A stretch of 13,172 nt of DNA from an uncultured Sutterella sp. (GCA_905192805.1 CAJJMF010000056.1:1-13172); one strand, 5' to 3'; counted from the stretch's first letter, positions 1 through 7,982 are shown. Program-made: numbers and translations. Notes: a model not told the origin generated them from the sequence alone.

Positions 1-8
1 ATAGAGGA

Positions 9-45
9 ACCGCCTCGCTTCCTTTAATGGGGATCACGAGGCGGT
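9..45 (-). terminator. Hairpin downstream of lspA, possible terminator
   Basis: A perfect 9-bp inverted repeat (ACCGCCTCG at 9-17, CGAGGCGGT at 37-45) with a 19-nt loop lies 35 nt past the lspA stop codon. Read on the minus strand, the stem is followed by TCCTCTAT, a poor U-tract, so it is at best a weak intrinsic terminator. It may instead be an intergenic mRNA hairpin, or serve a gene to the left of the window. A short dyad (ACTTAC-T-GTAAGT, 68-80) lies between it and lspA and overlaps the last base of the lspA stop codon. Confidence 0.4.
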
Positions 46-79
46 AGTTTAGGTCAAAATAACTGGCACTTACTGTAAG

Positions 80-634
80 TTAGCGAATTTTCGCAGAATT
101 TCGCTCTCGCGGTTTATTGCCCGTAGGATGGCGAGATCGAAGTCCTTTGAGTTCATCGAGAATCATCAGACCCGCCCCGATACAGATAAAGGTATCAGCG
201 AGGTTAAAGGCCGGCCAGTGCAGATGATTGACATAGAAATCCAAGAAATCAATCACGTACCCATAAAGCAGTCGGTCGACTAAGTTGCCAAGAGCACCGG
301 ACAAAATCAGTGCCATCGAGAGACTGAAGAGTTTGAGCGAGTTGTAACGCCACAAAAGCACGACCAGTCCCACGATGATGGCGATAGCGAGTGCACTGAA
401 AAAGAACACCTGCCAACCGCCCGCTTGAGCGAGAAACGAGAAGGCTGCGCCACGGTTATAGGCTAACACGAGGTTAAAGCCGGGAAACACGGGGCTTACT
501 TGGCCAGGCTCAAACGCTCGAACAAAGTAGAGCTTTGTAGCCTGATCCGCAATAAAGCCCAGTAGCGCGAGAAGCATCCAAAAGAGAAACTTCCCCCAAC
601 TCGATTGGCCCCGAGCGGTATAGGTTGGCAACAT
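80..634 (-). CDS. lspA: Lipoprotein signal peptidase (signal peptidase II)
   Basis: Inner-membrane aspartyl protease that removes the signal peptide of prolipoproteins after Lgt has lipidated the lipobox cysteine; the target of globomycin. At 184 residues it is slightly longer than the usual 160-170, the excess being a basic C-terminal tail (RSRHPTGNKPRERNSAKIR). Four hydrophobic segments are visible, at about 15-33, 73-95, 101-117 and 143-162. Family signatures are present: GFIADQATK (26-34), AYNRGAAFSFL (58-68), GNLVDR with the catalytic Asp120, and FNLADTFI with the catalytic Asp147. The ATG at 632-634 has an AAGGAG Shine-Dalgarno (646-651, read on the minus strand) 11 nt upstream. It lies 25 nt downstream of ileS on the same strand, so it is almost certainly in the same transcript, the usual ileS-lspA pairing in Proteobacteria. 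It appears intact. Confidence 0.97.
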   Translation of the reverse strand: MLPTYTARGQSSWGKFLFWMLLALLGFIADQATKLYFVRAFEPGQVSPVFPGFNLVLAYNRGAAFSFLAQAGGWQVFFFSALAIAIIVGLVVLLWRYNSLKLFSLSMALILSGALGNLVDRLLYGYVIDFLDFYVNHLHWPAFNLADTFICIGAGLMILDELKGLRSRHPTGNKPRERNSAKIR

Positions 635-659
635 AGTGTCCTTGACTCCTTAGTGTGAC

Positions 660-3527
660 TTAGGCAAATAAGCGCTTTTCACCCTGACCAAAGAGGTTAG
701 AGACGCAGCGCGGGCACAAGGTCGGATGTTCAGCATTGCTACCGACGGTGGGTACATAATGCCAGCAACGGGCGCACTTGGGAGCGTCACTGACCGTGAC
801 GGCTAAGTGAGTTTCCCCATCCGCACTACGTGTCAACGTGACGGCGCTCACGATCATCACAAAGCGTAACTCATCGCCCAAGCTGGCCAAATCCGCATAA
901 AGCGATTCGGAGGCTTCAATCGTGGCATTGGCCTGCAAGGAGGATCCCAAGGCATTTTGCTCACGTTGCGCTTCAATCACTTTTTGCAAATCCGCACGGA
1001 CTGCACGAATACGAGCCCACTTCGCGAGTAACGCGTCGCTGTCTTTGACTTCCGGCAACGTTTCGAACGTTTCCGCAAAGATGGAGCCAATTTCGTTGGG
1101 CGAGAAGATCGCAAACGCTTCTTCAGCCGTGAACGAGAGAATCGGCGCCATCAAACGCAAGAACGTACGGGTGATATAGTAGAGCGCGGTTTGAGCCGAG
1201 CGACGTGCCTTCGAATCCGGCGCGGTGGTATAGAGACGGTCCTTTAAGACGTCTAAATAGAAGCCACCTAAGTCCGTGGACGCATAGGTTTGCAACAGGT
1301 TCACCACGTTGTGGAAACGGTATTCCTTGTATTCCGCCAACACGTCCTGCTGGAATTTTTCCGTGTAGGCCAGAGCCCAACGGTCCAATTCCGCCAACTC
1401 TTCGATGGCGACCAAGTCCTTCTTCGGATCGAAGTCCGAGGTGTTTGCCAACAAGAAGCGTAACGTATTACGCAAACGGCGATAGCTTTCCACCACACGC
1501 TTCAAGATGGTTTGCCCTAAGCGCAATTCCCCCGAGTAATCGGTGGAGCCGACCCAAAGACGCAAAATTTCCGCGCCGAATTTTTCCGCGATTTCTTGCG
1601 GACGAACGATGTTGCCCTTGGATTTGGACATCTTTTCGCCCTTTTCATCCACCACGAACCCGTGCGTGAGCAATTGGTTATAAGGCGGACGACCTTCGAG
1701 CATGGAGCTCGTTAAGAGCGAGGAGTGGAACCAACCACGGTGTTGGTCAGAACCTTCCAAGTACATGTCCGCCGGCCATTGCAAGATGTCCTTATGGCTA
1801 CCGCGCAATACCGAGTAATGCGTGATGCCAGAGTCAAACCACACGTCCAAAATGTCGGTGGAGCGCACATAATCCTTGGCTTCAGCGCCCAAGAAATCTT
1901 CGGGTGTGGAACGGGCCCAGGCTTCAATGCCTTCTTTTTCGACCTTTTCGATCACACGATCCATGATCGCTAACGTATCCGGATGCAATTCACCCGTTTC
2001 CTTGTGAAGGAAGAAGGGCAGGGGCACACCCCAGTTGCGTTGACGCGAAATACACCAGTCGGGGCGATTTTCGATCATCGAATAGAGTCGATTGATCCCC
2101 CAGGCCGGGAAGAATTTCGTGGCCTTCACCCCTTCGAGGGCGATTTCACGCAGGCTACGTTCGCTTTCAGGCATGTTCAACACACCCTTAGTGTCTTGAT
2201 CCGCCTTATCCATACGCACGAACCACTGGTTGGTTGCACGATAGATCAAGGGAGTCTTATGGCGCCAGCAGTGCATGTAGCTGTGAACCATCTGCGAGTG
2301 TGCTAAAAGGTTACCTGCGACATTGAGCGTGGCACAGATCTTGTCGGCAGCGGCCCAGATATTCAAGCCACCAAAAAGCGGCAGGCTCTGCGAGTACGTA
2401 CCATCGCCTTGCACCGGCGTGAGGATCTCTTCGTTCGTCATCCCGTTGGCTTTGCAGGTCACAAAGTCGTCCATACCGTAGGCCGGCGAGGAGTGCACGA
2501 TCCCCGTACCCGCGGTGGCGTCCACGTAGTCGGCTAAGTACACGGGTGAGAAGCGACGGTACCCTTCATCGATGTTGTAGAGCGGGTGATGGAAGTTCCA
2601 ATGATCCATCGACACCCCTTTGGTTTCCCCAAGGACCGTACCGGTCATGCCGTAGCGTTCGAGCGCTGCTTCTTCCAGGGATTTCGCCAAAATCAGAGCA
2701 CGTTCGCCCACGTCCACTAAGACGTAATCGAGTTCGGGATGAACGTTCAAAGCCTGGTTCGCAGGGATCGTCCACGGTGTGGTCGTCCAGATGACGATAT
2801 AGATCGGTTTGGTGACGTTCGTACCAAAGGCGGCATTGACCTTGTCATACTCGGCCGCGTCCAATTCGAAGGCGACGTCAATGACATGGCTTTTGGCATC
2901 CTTATATTCGACTTCGGCTTCTGCCAAGGCAGACTGGCAGTCAAAACACCAGTTAACGGGTTTCAAGCCACGGTACACATACCCTTTTTCCATGATGCTC
3001 TTTAACGCACGAATTTCTTCGGCTTCGTTCGAGTAATTCATGGTGCGATAGGGATTTTCCCAGAAACCAATAACCCCTAAGCGCTTGAAGTCTTCTAATT
3101 GCAACAAGCTCTGTTCCATCGCGTACGCACGAGCGAGGCGTTGGGTTTCGTCGGCAGGGAGGTTTTTGCCGTGCAATTTTTCGATTTGCACTTCAATGGG
3201 CATCCCATGGCAGTCCCAACCAGGAACATAAGGCGCATTGAACCCTTCGAGAAGTTTTTCCTTCAGGATCATGTCCTTTAAGATCTTGTTGACGGCATGA
3301 CCCACATGGATGGTCCCGTTCGCATAGGGAGGACCATCATGCAAAATAAACTTCTTGAGGTTACGACGAGCGTCAATAATACGAGCATACTTTCCGGATT
3401 CATCCCAGGCTTTAATCCAGCCGGGTTCGCGTTCGGCAAGGTTGCCACGCATCGGGAAAGGGGTATCCGGTAAATTCAACGGATACTTTTTGGAGTCGGC
3501 GTCAGCCGATTCGGCTTGTTTTGCCAT
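660..3527 (-). CDS. ileS: Isoleucyl-tRNA synthetase
   Basis: Cytoplasmic class I aminoacyl-tRNA synthetase that attaches isoleucine to tRNA-Ile and edits mischarged valine. The 955 residues fit a full-length bacterial type I enzyme. In order: the ATP-binding HIGH-type motif HVGH (74-77) in PPYANGTIHVGH; the CP1 editing domain with the Thr-rich WTTTPWTIPANQ (about 247-258) and the GMDDF segment carrying the editing Asp; EGSDQHRGWFHSSLL in the catalytic core; KMSKS at 632-636 in KGEKMSKSKGN; an alpha-helical anticodon-binding region; and a C-terminal zinc ribbon with Cys918, Cys921, Cys938 and Cys941. All key motifs are intact. The ATG at 3525-3527 has an AGGAG site (3537-3541) 9 nt upstream. 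It sits 74 nt after ribF and 25 nt before lspA. The leader is far too short for a T-box, as expected outside Firmicutes. Confidence 0.98.
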   Translation of the reverse strand: MAKQAESADADSKKYPLNLPDTPFPMRGNLAEREPGWIKAWDESGKYARIIDARRNLKKFILHDGPPYANGTIHVGHAVNKILKDMILKEKLLEGFNAPYVPGWDCHGMPIEVQIEKLHGKNLPADETQRLARAYAMEQSLLQLEDFKRLGVIGFWENPYRTMNYSNEAEEIRALKSIMEKGYVYRGLKPVNWCFDCQSALAEAEVEYKDAKSHVIDVAFELDAAEYDKVNAAFGTNVTKPIYIVIWTTTPWTIPANQALNVHPELDYVLVDVGERALILAKSLEEAALERYGMTGTVLGETKGVSMDHWNFHHPLYNIDEGYRRFSPVYLADYVDATAGTGIVHSSPAYGMDDFVTCKANGMTNEEILTPVQGDGTYSQSLPLFGGLNIWAAADKICATLNVAGNLLAHSQMVHSYMHCWRHKTPLIYRATNQWFVRMDKADQDTKGVLNMPESERSLREIALEGVKATKFFPAWGINRLYSMIENRPDWCISRQRNWGVPLPFFLHKETGELHPDTLAIMDRVIEKVEKEGIEAWARSTPEDFLGAEAKDYVRSTDILDVWFDSGITHYSVLRGSHKDILQWPADMYLEGSDQHRGWFHSSLLTSSMLEGRPPYNQLLTHGFVVDEKGEKMSKSKGNIVRPQEIAEKFGAEILRLWVGSTDYSGELRLGQTILKRVVESYRRLRNTLRFLLANTSDFDPKKDLVAIEELAELDRWALAYTEKFQQDVLAEYKEYRFHNVVNLLQTYASTDLGGFYLDVLKDRLYTTAPDSKARRSAQTALYYITRTFLRLMAPILSFTAEEAFAIFSPNEIGSIFAETFETLPEVKDSDALLAKWARIRAVRADLQKVIEAQREQNALGSSLQANATIEASESLYADLASLGDELRFVMIVSAVTLTRSADGETHLAVTVSDAPKCARCWHYVPTVGSNAEHPTLCPRCVSNLFGQGEKRLFA

Positions 3528-3601
3528 AGTGCAAATCTCCTGGCCCCCTCGGGCTCTTCAGTTGATTGTTGGCGTGCGAATGAAACCATTGATTTGTGGA
3601 A

Positions 3602-4573
3602 TTACAAAACAGGGGACTCCTTGGGAGGACACCCCAGAATCTGACGTGCACGATGGGCATCAGATTCAATGGCGGCTCGAAGCTCGTCGAGCCCTGAGAA
3701 TTTCTTTTCGCCTCGAAGTCGTTCGACAAATTCCACTTCGATGACTTTACCGTACGCATCGCCTTTCCAATCAAAGACATGCGTTTCTAATAAATAGCGA
3801 CCATCGCTTGCCACCGTGGGCTTAACGCCCATACTGGCGACCCCATTGAGGGGCGCACCGGTGATGGCAGTTAACCCTCGGATGCGAACGGCAAACACCC
3901 CGTTAATGGCAGGGCGGCTGTGCGATCCAGGAGGAATCGGTGCCATATTGAGTGTCGGGAACCCTAATGTACGTCCCAAGGCGCGACCATGGATCACACG
4001 GCCCGTCATGCTATAGGGACGCCCCAGCAGTTGATGCGCTTCGTAGAGATCCCCGCGGGCTAATACTTCGCGAACACGTGACGAACTAATCCGCGAGGCC
4101 TCATGAAAGAGCAATGGTTGCACAAAGAATTCAAAAGGAAGCGTTTGGCTCATCGTACGGAGCGTTTCGATGCTCCCCGTACGGTCACTCCCAAAGTGAA
4201 AATCTTCGCCGACGGTTAACCAATAGGTCCCCAGTCCTTTAATCAGCACTTCGTTCACAAACCGTTCGGCACTGAGTTGGGCGAGCGATCGGTGAAAGGG
4301 AAGAATATAAACGCGTTCGATCCCCGCCTCGAGGATGCGAAGCACCTTGTCGTACAAGGTGGAAATACGGGCAATCTCCGCGCCCCGTCCAAAGTAATCC
4401 TTGGGGTGGGGTTCAAAGGTCACCACACTGGGAACAAGTCCGCGTTCGTGAGCAGCTTTGCGCACCATCTCGAGCAAGGCTTGATGCCCAAGATGCACCC
4501 CGTCAAAATTGCCGATGGCAACCGCCGAGGGTTGCTTCATAAGCGGATGAGGTAAACCACGAAAGACACGCAT
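3602..4573 (-). CDS. ribF: Bifunctional riboflavin kinase / FAD synthetase
   Basis: Cytoplasmic two-domain enzyme: the C-terminal flavokinase turns riboflavin into FMN and the N-terminal adenylyltransferase turns FMN into FAD. Its 323 residues are normal for the family. The FAD synthetase half shows AIGNFDGVHLGH (19-30, with the nucleotidyl-transferase HxGH), TFEPHP (52-57), GEDFHFG (122-128) and RISSSRVRE (161-169). The riboflavin kinase half shows GRTLGFPTLN (200-209; the nucleotide-binding PTxN), NGVFAV (224-229), GVKPT (249-253) and LETHVFDW (262-269) with the likely catalytic Glu. The start at 4573 gives MRVFRGLP, the beginning typical of Burkholderiales RibF. No good Shine-Dalgarno precedes it. 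It is the first gene of the ribF-ileS-lspA group and is transcribed divergently from purN; the TATAAT box at 4610-4615 is its probable promoter. Confidence 0.97.
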   Translation of the reverse strand: MRVFRGLPHPLMKQPSAVAIGNFDGVHLGHQALLEMVRKAAHERGLVPSVVTFEPHPKDYFGRGAEIARISTLYDKVLRILEAGIERVYILPFHRSLAQLSAERFVNEVLIKGLGTYWLTVGEDFHFGSDRTGSIETLRTMSQTLPFEFFVQPLLFHEASRISSSRVREVLARGDLYEAHQLLGRPYSMTGRVIHGRALGRTLGFPTLNMAPIPPGSHSRPAINGVFAVRIRGLTAITGAPLNGVASMGVKPTVASDGRYLLETHVFDWKGDAYGKVIEVEFVERLRGEKKFSGLDELRAAIESDAHRARQILGCPPKESPVL

Positions 4574-4609
4574 TGTTATTTGATGACCATATGAGAAAAG
4601 TAATTAGGC

Positions 4610-4639
4610 ATTATACGTAATTTTTTCTGCTTTTCTCTA
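4610..4639 (-). promoter_or_regulatory. Probable sigma70 promoter of ribF-ileS-lspA
   Basis: On the minus strand a perfect -10 hexamer TATAAT lies at 4610-4615. TAGAGA (4634-4639), matching TTGACA at 4 of 6 positions, lies 18 bp upstream. Transcription would begin near 4602, giving a leader of about 28 nt before the ribF ATG. That is too short for an FMN riboswitch, so none is expected here. The assignment rests on position and the consensus -10 only. Confidence 0.55.
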
Positions 4640-4659
4640 ACCGACTGGGAAAAAGCGGA

Positions 4660-4665
4660 TAGAAT
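4660..4665 (+). promoter_or_regulatory. Possible -10 box for purN
   Basis: TAGAAT matches TATAAT at 5 of 6 positions and is the best plus-strand -10 candidate upstream of purN. No convincing -35 lies 16-18 bp upstream; that stretch overlaps the -35 region of the divergent ribF promoter. If it is used, the transcript would begin near 4672 and the inverted repeat at 4678-4714 would form the first part of a purN leader of about 100 nt. Confidence 0.25.
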
Positions 4666-4677
4666 GACGAGAAATTT

Positions 4678-4714
4678 GGACTTAGCCCTAGCGCGCTAGG
4701 GAAAAGTCCTAGGG
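4678..4714. promoter_or_regulatory. Nested inverted repeat between ribF and purN
   Basis: The core is a perfect 16-bp palindrome, CCCTAGCGCGCTAGGG (4686-4701). It is flanked by a second complementary pair, GGACTT (4678-4683) and AAGTCC (4704-4709), separated from the core by 2 nt on each side. A further CTAGGG at 4709-4714 could pair with CCCTAG (4686-4691) in place of the first CTAGGG (4696-4701). There is no T-run, so it does not look like an intrinsic terminator. It could be an operator for a dimeric regulator or a leader hairpin in the purN mRNA. It does not resemble the E. coli PurR operator. The symmetry is seen directly; the function is unknown. Confidence 0.6.
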
Positions 4715-4759
4715 TGGTGGCTCGTTGGCCCAACCTATCGATACTGCATTGACTATGGT

Positions 4760-4764
4760 GAGGG
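4760..4764 (+). promoter_or_regulatory. Ribosome binding site that decides the purN start
   Basis: GAGGG ends 8 nt before the GTG at 4773-4775, a good Shine-Dalgarno spacing. The in-frame ATG codons at 4725 and 4755 lack such a site. This favours the GTG start, which also gives the family-typical N-terminus. Confidence 0.6.
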
Positions 4765-4772
4765 TGCTTCTC

Positions 4773-5423
4773 GTGAAGAATATTGTCATTTTAATTTCGG
4801 GGCGTGGTAGCAACTTTGAAGCGATTCTCCGCACAAGCCGTGAAGAAAATTGGGAAGTGGCTTGTGGGGCACGCATTGCCGCGGTTGTCAGTAATCGTCC
4901 TGATGCGCTTGGTTTGCAAACTGCCCAACGTAATGGCATTGCCACCCATGTGGTGGATCACAAAGCATATGATTCGCGTGAGGCCTTCGATGCTGAGCTC
5001 GCCCGTGTGGTGGAGTCTTATCAACCCGATGTCGTGGTGTTAGCTGGGTTCATGCGTATTTTGACAGCAGGCTTTGTGAGTCGATTTGAGGGTAAACTCC
5101 TCAATATTCACCCGGCGATTTTGCCACTTTTCCCTGGGCTCGATACCCACCGTCGTGCGATCGAAGCCGGTTGCCGGGTTCATGGCTCCACGGTCCATTT
5201 TGTGAGCCAAGTGCTCGATGGGGGAGCGATTGTGGGGCAGGCGATCGTACCGGTGCTCCCCAGCGATACCCCAGAGACCTTAGCGCATCGTGGTTTAGTT
5301 TATGAGCACATGCTTTATCCTCGGTGTGTGCGTGCCTTAGTCGAAGGCAAGGTCCGTTTGGAAAGTGGCCGTTGTGTTGCCGACGATGCCGTTTCCCGCG
5401 AATTAACCATCTTTGGGGATTAA
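4773..5423 (+). CDS. purN: Phosphoribosylglycinamide formyltransferase (GAR transformylase 1)
   Basis: Third step of de novo purine synthesis: transfers the formyl group of 10-formyltetrahydrofolate to glycinamide ribonucleotide; cytoplasmic. The GTG at 4773 gives (M)KNIVILISGRGSN, matching the usual PurN start, and a GAGGG site lies 8 nt upstream. An in-frame ATG at 4725 would add 16 residues that do not look like PurN. With the GTG start there are 216 residues, normal for the family. Motifs: phosphate-binding GRGSN (10-14); AGFMRIL (91-97); NIHPAILPLFPG (111-122) with the catalytic Asn111 and His113; VHGSTVHFV (137-145); and LDGG (148-151) with the catalytic Asp149. It is divergent from ribF and followed in the same direction by an RNA methyltransferase gene, a neighbour pair I recall from other Burkholderiales. 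Confidence 0.95.
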   Translation: MKNIVILISGRGSNFEAILRTSREENWEVACGARIAAVVSNRPDALGLQTAQRNGIATHVVDHKAYDSREAFDAELARVVESYQPDVVVLAGFMRILTAGFVSRFEGKLLNIHPAILPLFPGLDTHRRAIEAGCRVHGSTVHFVSQVLDGGAIVGQAIVPVLPSDTPETLAHRGLVYEHMLYPRCVRALVEGKVRLESGRCVADDAVSRELTIFGD

Positions 5424-5580
5424 TGCGAGGCTGTACTGAGAGGTGTGATACCGTCCTCTCAGACACGCGTCCCCGTCAACCCATATGCACAGGCAGAGCC
5501 CGAGGCGTCCGTGTTCCGAATGACCGACGTTCCTTTTTGGGCCTGTCAGGTGCTTTTTCTTTTTAAGTGAGATTGTAGTT
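5424..5580 (+). other. purN-methyltransferase intergenic region with hairpin
   Basis: This 157-nt gap holds no supported gene. An 8-bp inverted repeat (CTGAGAGG 5436-5443, CCTCTCAG 5455-5462, 11-nt loop) starts 12 nt after the purN stop and has no T-run after it. Nearer the next gene, a weak stem (CCT-GTC-AGG, about 5542-5550) is followed by a T-rich tract at 5553-5564, which could act as a weak terminator. I see no convincing promoter for the downstream gene, so partial read-through from purN is plausible. Confidence 0.4.
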
Positions 5581-7044
5581 ATGGCAGAAAGCCCCAAGAA
5601 ACGTCATGTCTTTGCGCGTCCGAAACCGCGTCGTACCGAGCGTGATGAACCCCATCGTACGGAACGTCAGCGCGCGGCGAGTGCTCGTCAACGTGCGGAC
5701 AAAGCTCGAGGTGCGTTTAGTAAAGGCGAGAAGACCCCCGAAAAGCGACTGGCTCCTTTGCGTCCGGGGGAAGTGCGCATTACGAGTTTGATTGTGGATG
5801 AACTCACGCGTGCTCTGAGCGTTATTTTGAAGCTCGACGGTCCAGCTGACGTTTTGATGAAGCTCTTTTTTAAGAGCAACCCCTCGCTGGGGATGCGTGA
5901 CCGTGGGCTCATTGCCGAAGGGATTTATTACGCTTTACGTCACTACGCGTCGATTCGTTGGGCCATGCGTCCGGTGCATCCGGATCGTGCGCCGCGTTTA
6001 GCTGCCCTGGTGACGCTTGCTCGTCAACACGGTCTCGAAGCGCTTCCTCCGAATGCCATTGGCAATGAAGAGGGACCGCTGAAAAATATCGTGGCGCAGT
6101 CGATCGATGAGGCGCCTGCGCATGTGCGTGCGGAATTGCCTCAGTGGCTCTATGATTTGATGGAGGCCCAGTATACCGATACCGCGGTGCTGTACCCGGC
6201 GATGCTCGAAAGCGCTCCGCTCGATTTACGCGTCAACTTATTAAAGAGTGATCGTGAAACGGTGTTGGCCGAATTAGAAAAAAATGGCGTTCACGCCTTT
6301 GCGACGCCCTACAGTCCCGATGGTATTCGTTTGCCTACGAAACCAGGGCTTACCCAGTGGCCGATTTATAAAGACGGTTTAGTCGATGTGCAGGACGAAG
6401 GAAGTCAGCTGATTGCCCGTTTGGTGCAACCGCATCGTCGTGAGATGATTTGTGACTTCTGTGCCGGGGCGGGCGGTAAAACCTTAGCAATGGGGGCGCT
6501 AATGCGCTCCACAGGGCGTTTGTATGCGTTTGACGTGAACGAAAAGCGCTTAGCAGGGATGATGCCACGTATGCGTCGTGCCGGGCTCTCCAACGTTCAC
6601 CCCATTGCGATTCGTAATGAAAAAGATAACCGCGTTAAGCGCCTTAACGGAAAGTTTGACCGTGTGTTGATTGACGCGCCGTGCACAGGGACGGGCACCT
6701 TCCGTCGTAACCCGGATTTGAAGTGGCGCCTCTCGCCCGCGGAACTGGATCGTATTAACGATATTCAAAAGAGCGTCTTAGAGGAAGCGTCCAAACTGGT
6801 GAAAGCCGGAGGACGTTTGGTCTATGCTACCTGCTCACTTTTGAAGCGTGAAAACCAAGATGTGGTGGAAGCCTTTTTGGCCGCTCACCCTGAATGGCAT
6901 CTCGTGCCTGCGTTGGAAGTTCTTGCGCAACAAGGGATTACCTTTGATCCAGAAGCCGCGCAGCGCTTCGGGGATTACTTCCAGATGTTGCCGCATGTTC
7001 ACAACACCGATGGGTTCTTTGCGGCGGTGTTGCAAAAGGACTAA
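5581..7044 (+). CDS. RsmB/NOP (NOL1/NOP2/Sun) family RNA cytosine-C5 methyltransferase
   Basis: SAM-dependent enzyme predicted to make 5-methylcytosine in RNA, most likely rRNA. Residues 1-61 are unusually basic (about 20 Lys/Arg), probably disordered or RNA-contacting. Residues about 65-210 form a helical region resembling the NusB-like half of RsmB, including the RDR motif at 106-108. The Rossmann catalytic domain follows: VDVQDEGSQLIARL (268-281), SAM-binding CDFCAGAGGKT (291-301), FDVNEKRL (317-324), motif IV DAPCTGTGTFRRNPD (365-379) with Cys368, and motif VI YATCSLLKREN (415-425) with Cys418. Cys418 should be the nucleophile and Cys368 the cysteine that releases the product. At 487 residues it is longer than typical E. 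coli RsmB (about 430). Beta-proteobacteria often have a separate RsmB near fmt, so the exact target base is open and no symbol is given. The start codon has only a weak GTGAG ribosome site 9 nt upstream. Confidence 0.9.
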   Translation: MAESPKKRHVFARPKPRRTERDEPHRTERQRAASARQRADKARGAFSKGEKTPEKRLAPLRPGEVRITSLIVDELTRALSVILKLDGPADVLMKLFFKSNPSLGMRDRGLIAEGIYYALRHYASIRWAMRPVHPDRAPRLAALVTLARQHGLEALPPNAIGNEEGPLKNIVAQSIDEAPAHVRAELPQWLYDLMEAQYTDTAVLYPAMLESAPLDLRVNLLKSDRETVLAELEKNGVHAFATPYSPDGIRLPTKPGLTQWPIYKDGLVDVQDEGSQLIARLVQPHRREMICDFCAGAGGKTLAMGALMRSTGRLYAFDVNEKRLAGMMPRMRRAGLSNVHPIAIRNEKDNRVKRLNGKFDRVLIDAPCTGTGTFRRNPDLKWRLSPAELDRINDIQKSVLEEASKLVKAGGRLVYATCSLLKRENQDVVEAFLAAHPEWHLVPALEVLAQQGITFDPEAAQRFGDYFQMLPHVHNTDGFFAAVLQKD

Positions 7045-7097
7045 TCTGCGCTTGAGTCCCTCCGTATAAGACGGGGCTCCTTAAAGCCCGCAAAAAA

Positions 7098-7141
7098 ACA
7101 GTGCCACGCCAAACTGGGTTTGACGTGGCACTGTGGTTTTA
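7098..7141. terminator. Bidirectional intrinsic terminator
   Basis: A 16-bp stem (7098-7113 with 7119-7134) closes a 5-nt loop (CTGGG). The only imperfection is one C/A mismatch, which becomes a G-U wobble in the minus-strand transcript. On the minus strand the stem is followed by seven Ts (7092-7098 read in reverse), a very strong terminator for the autotransporter gene. On the plus strand it is followed by GGTTTTAT, a weaker tract for the methyltransferase gene. It sits between the convergent stop codons at 7044 and 7158. Confidence 0.9.
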
Positions 7142-7157
7142 TACCTAACGGTGTCGC

Positions 7158-7982
7158 TTAGAAGGTGTACTTAAAGCTCACGTTGGGTGTATGTTGGACA
7201 TAACCAGGGCGTACCCACAGGTCGTAGCCGACCGCAAAGCGTGCAGCGGGACTGATTTGATACCCGAGGTCTAAGCCAAACTGTCCACTCACGCGACCAT
7301 GCTGAGCGCCTTCAGTGGTAAACGTCTGACCAGGGTTACCTTCAAAGGCCGCCGTGGTCGAGGCTTTATCGCCCAGGAGGTTATAGCCCACCGCCACGAG
7401 AGCGTTCGCTTCGACCTGATTCGCTACCTTGAGATGCAGTTTGACCCCCGTTTGCGTCACGAGCGTTTGGTAGTTGCCCGACTTAGCGTGCAAATTCAAT
7501 TCGTCCGCGCCGGTTTCGTGGTAGCTACGATTGTGTGTCACAAAGTAGTCTAGGCGAACAAAGGGACGAACCTCTAACGCGTCCGTCTTGAGCACCAAGG
7601 CATTGAGACCCACGCCCGCGTAAGCTAACGTGTTATGGAAGTCGGCTTTGGCTTCACGTTGTGCAAAGGGGATGTCGCGTTTTGTGTTGACAAAGCTATA
7701 ACCCACGCCCGCCTTGAAGTCCACATCGAACGTGTCGTTGACAGGCGTGCTGCCATAAACACCGGCTTGAAGCGTATCCGCGCGGACGGTTTGCTGAGCC
7801 GAGAAGTCACGGCTACGCACGAAGTCGTTGCCGTAACCTACCATAAAGCCTATGCGCGACGTGTTGAAGCAGACATCTGCGCCTGCTGCCACGCCAAAAG
7901 CGTCATCCCGATACCCTGAGGCACCTAAATAACCGTTTTGACGCGCCCACGCACCGTAGGTTTTCGCCCACACATGGCGACC
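7158..7982 (-). other. Autotransporter beta-barrel domain
   Basis: Residues 1725-1998 (274 aa) begin GRHVWAKTYGAWARQNG and show alternating amphipathic strands with frequent aromatic ends (for example AGVGYSFV, LAYAGVGLNALVL, VEANALVAVGYNLLG, FGLDLGYQI), finishing with SFKYTF. Length and motifs fit the 12-stranded translocator domain of type Va autotransporters. The preceding helix-rich segment (ERLGASRALDAARTLDAVF and following) could provide the pore-spanning helix. No obvious autocleavage motif is seen. Confidence 0.9.

Noticed and set aside
1205..1669. Plus-strand open frame of 154 codons inside ileS
   Set aside because: It lies opposite the intact ileS catalytic and anticodon regions, its product is rich in Pro/Arg/Ser as expected of a shadow frame, and it resembles nothing known.
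3528..3601. Possible T-box or attenuator before ileS
   Set aside because: The gap is only 74 nt, has no T-box sequence or terminator, and T-boxes are not expected in beta-proteobacteria.
4574..4602. Possible FMN riboswitch upstream of ribF
   Set aside because: The predicted leader is about 28 nt, far shorter than an FMN aptamer, and no aptamer-like sequence is seen further upstream.
4725..4772. Longer purN start at the ATG at 4725, adding 16 residues
   Set aside because: The added residues do not resemble PurN, no ribosome site precedes that ATG, and the GTG at 4773 has a well-spaced GAGGG.
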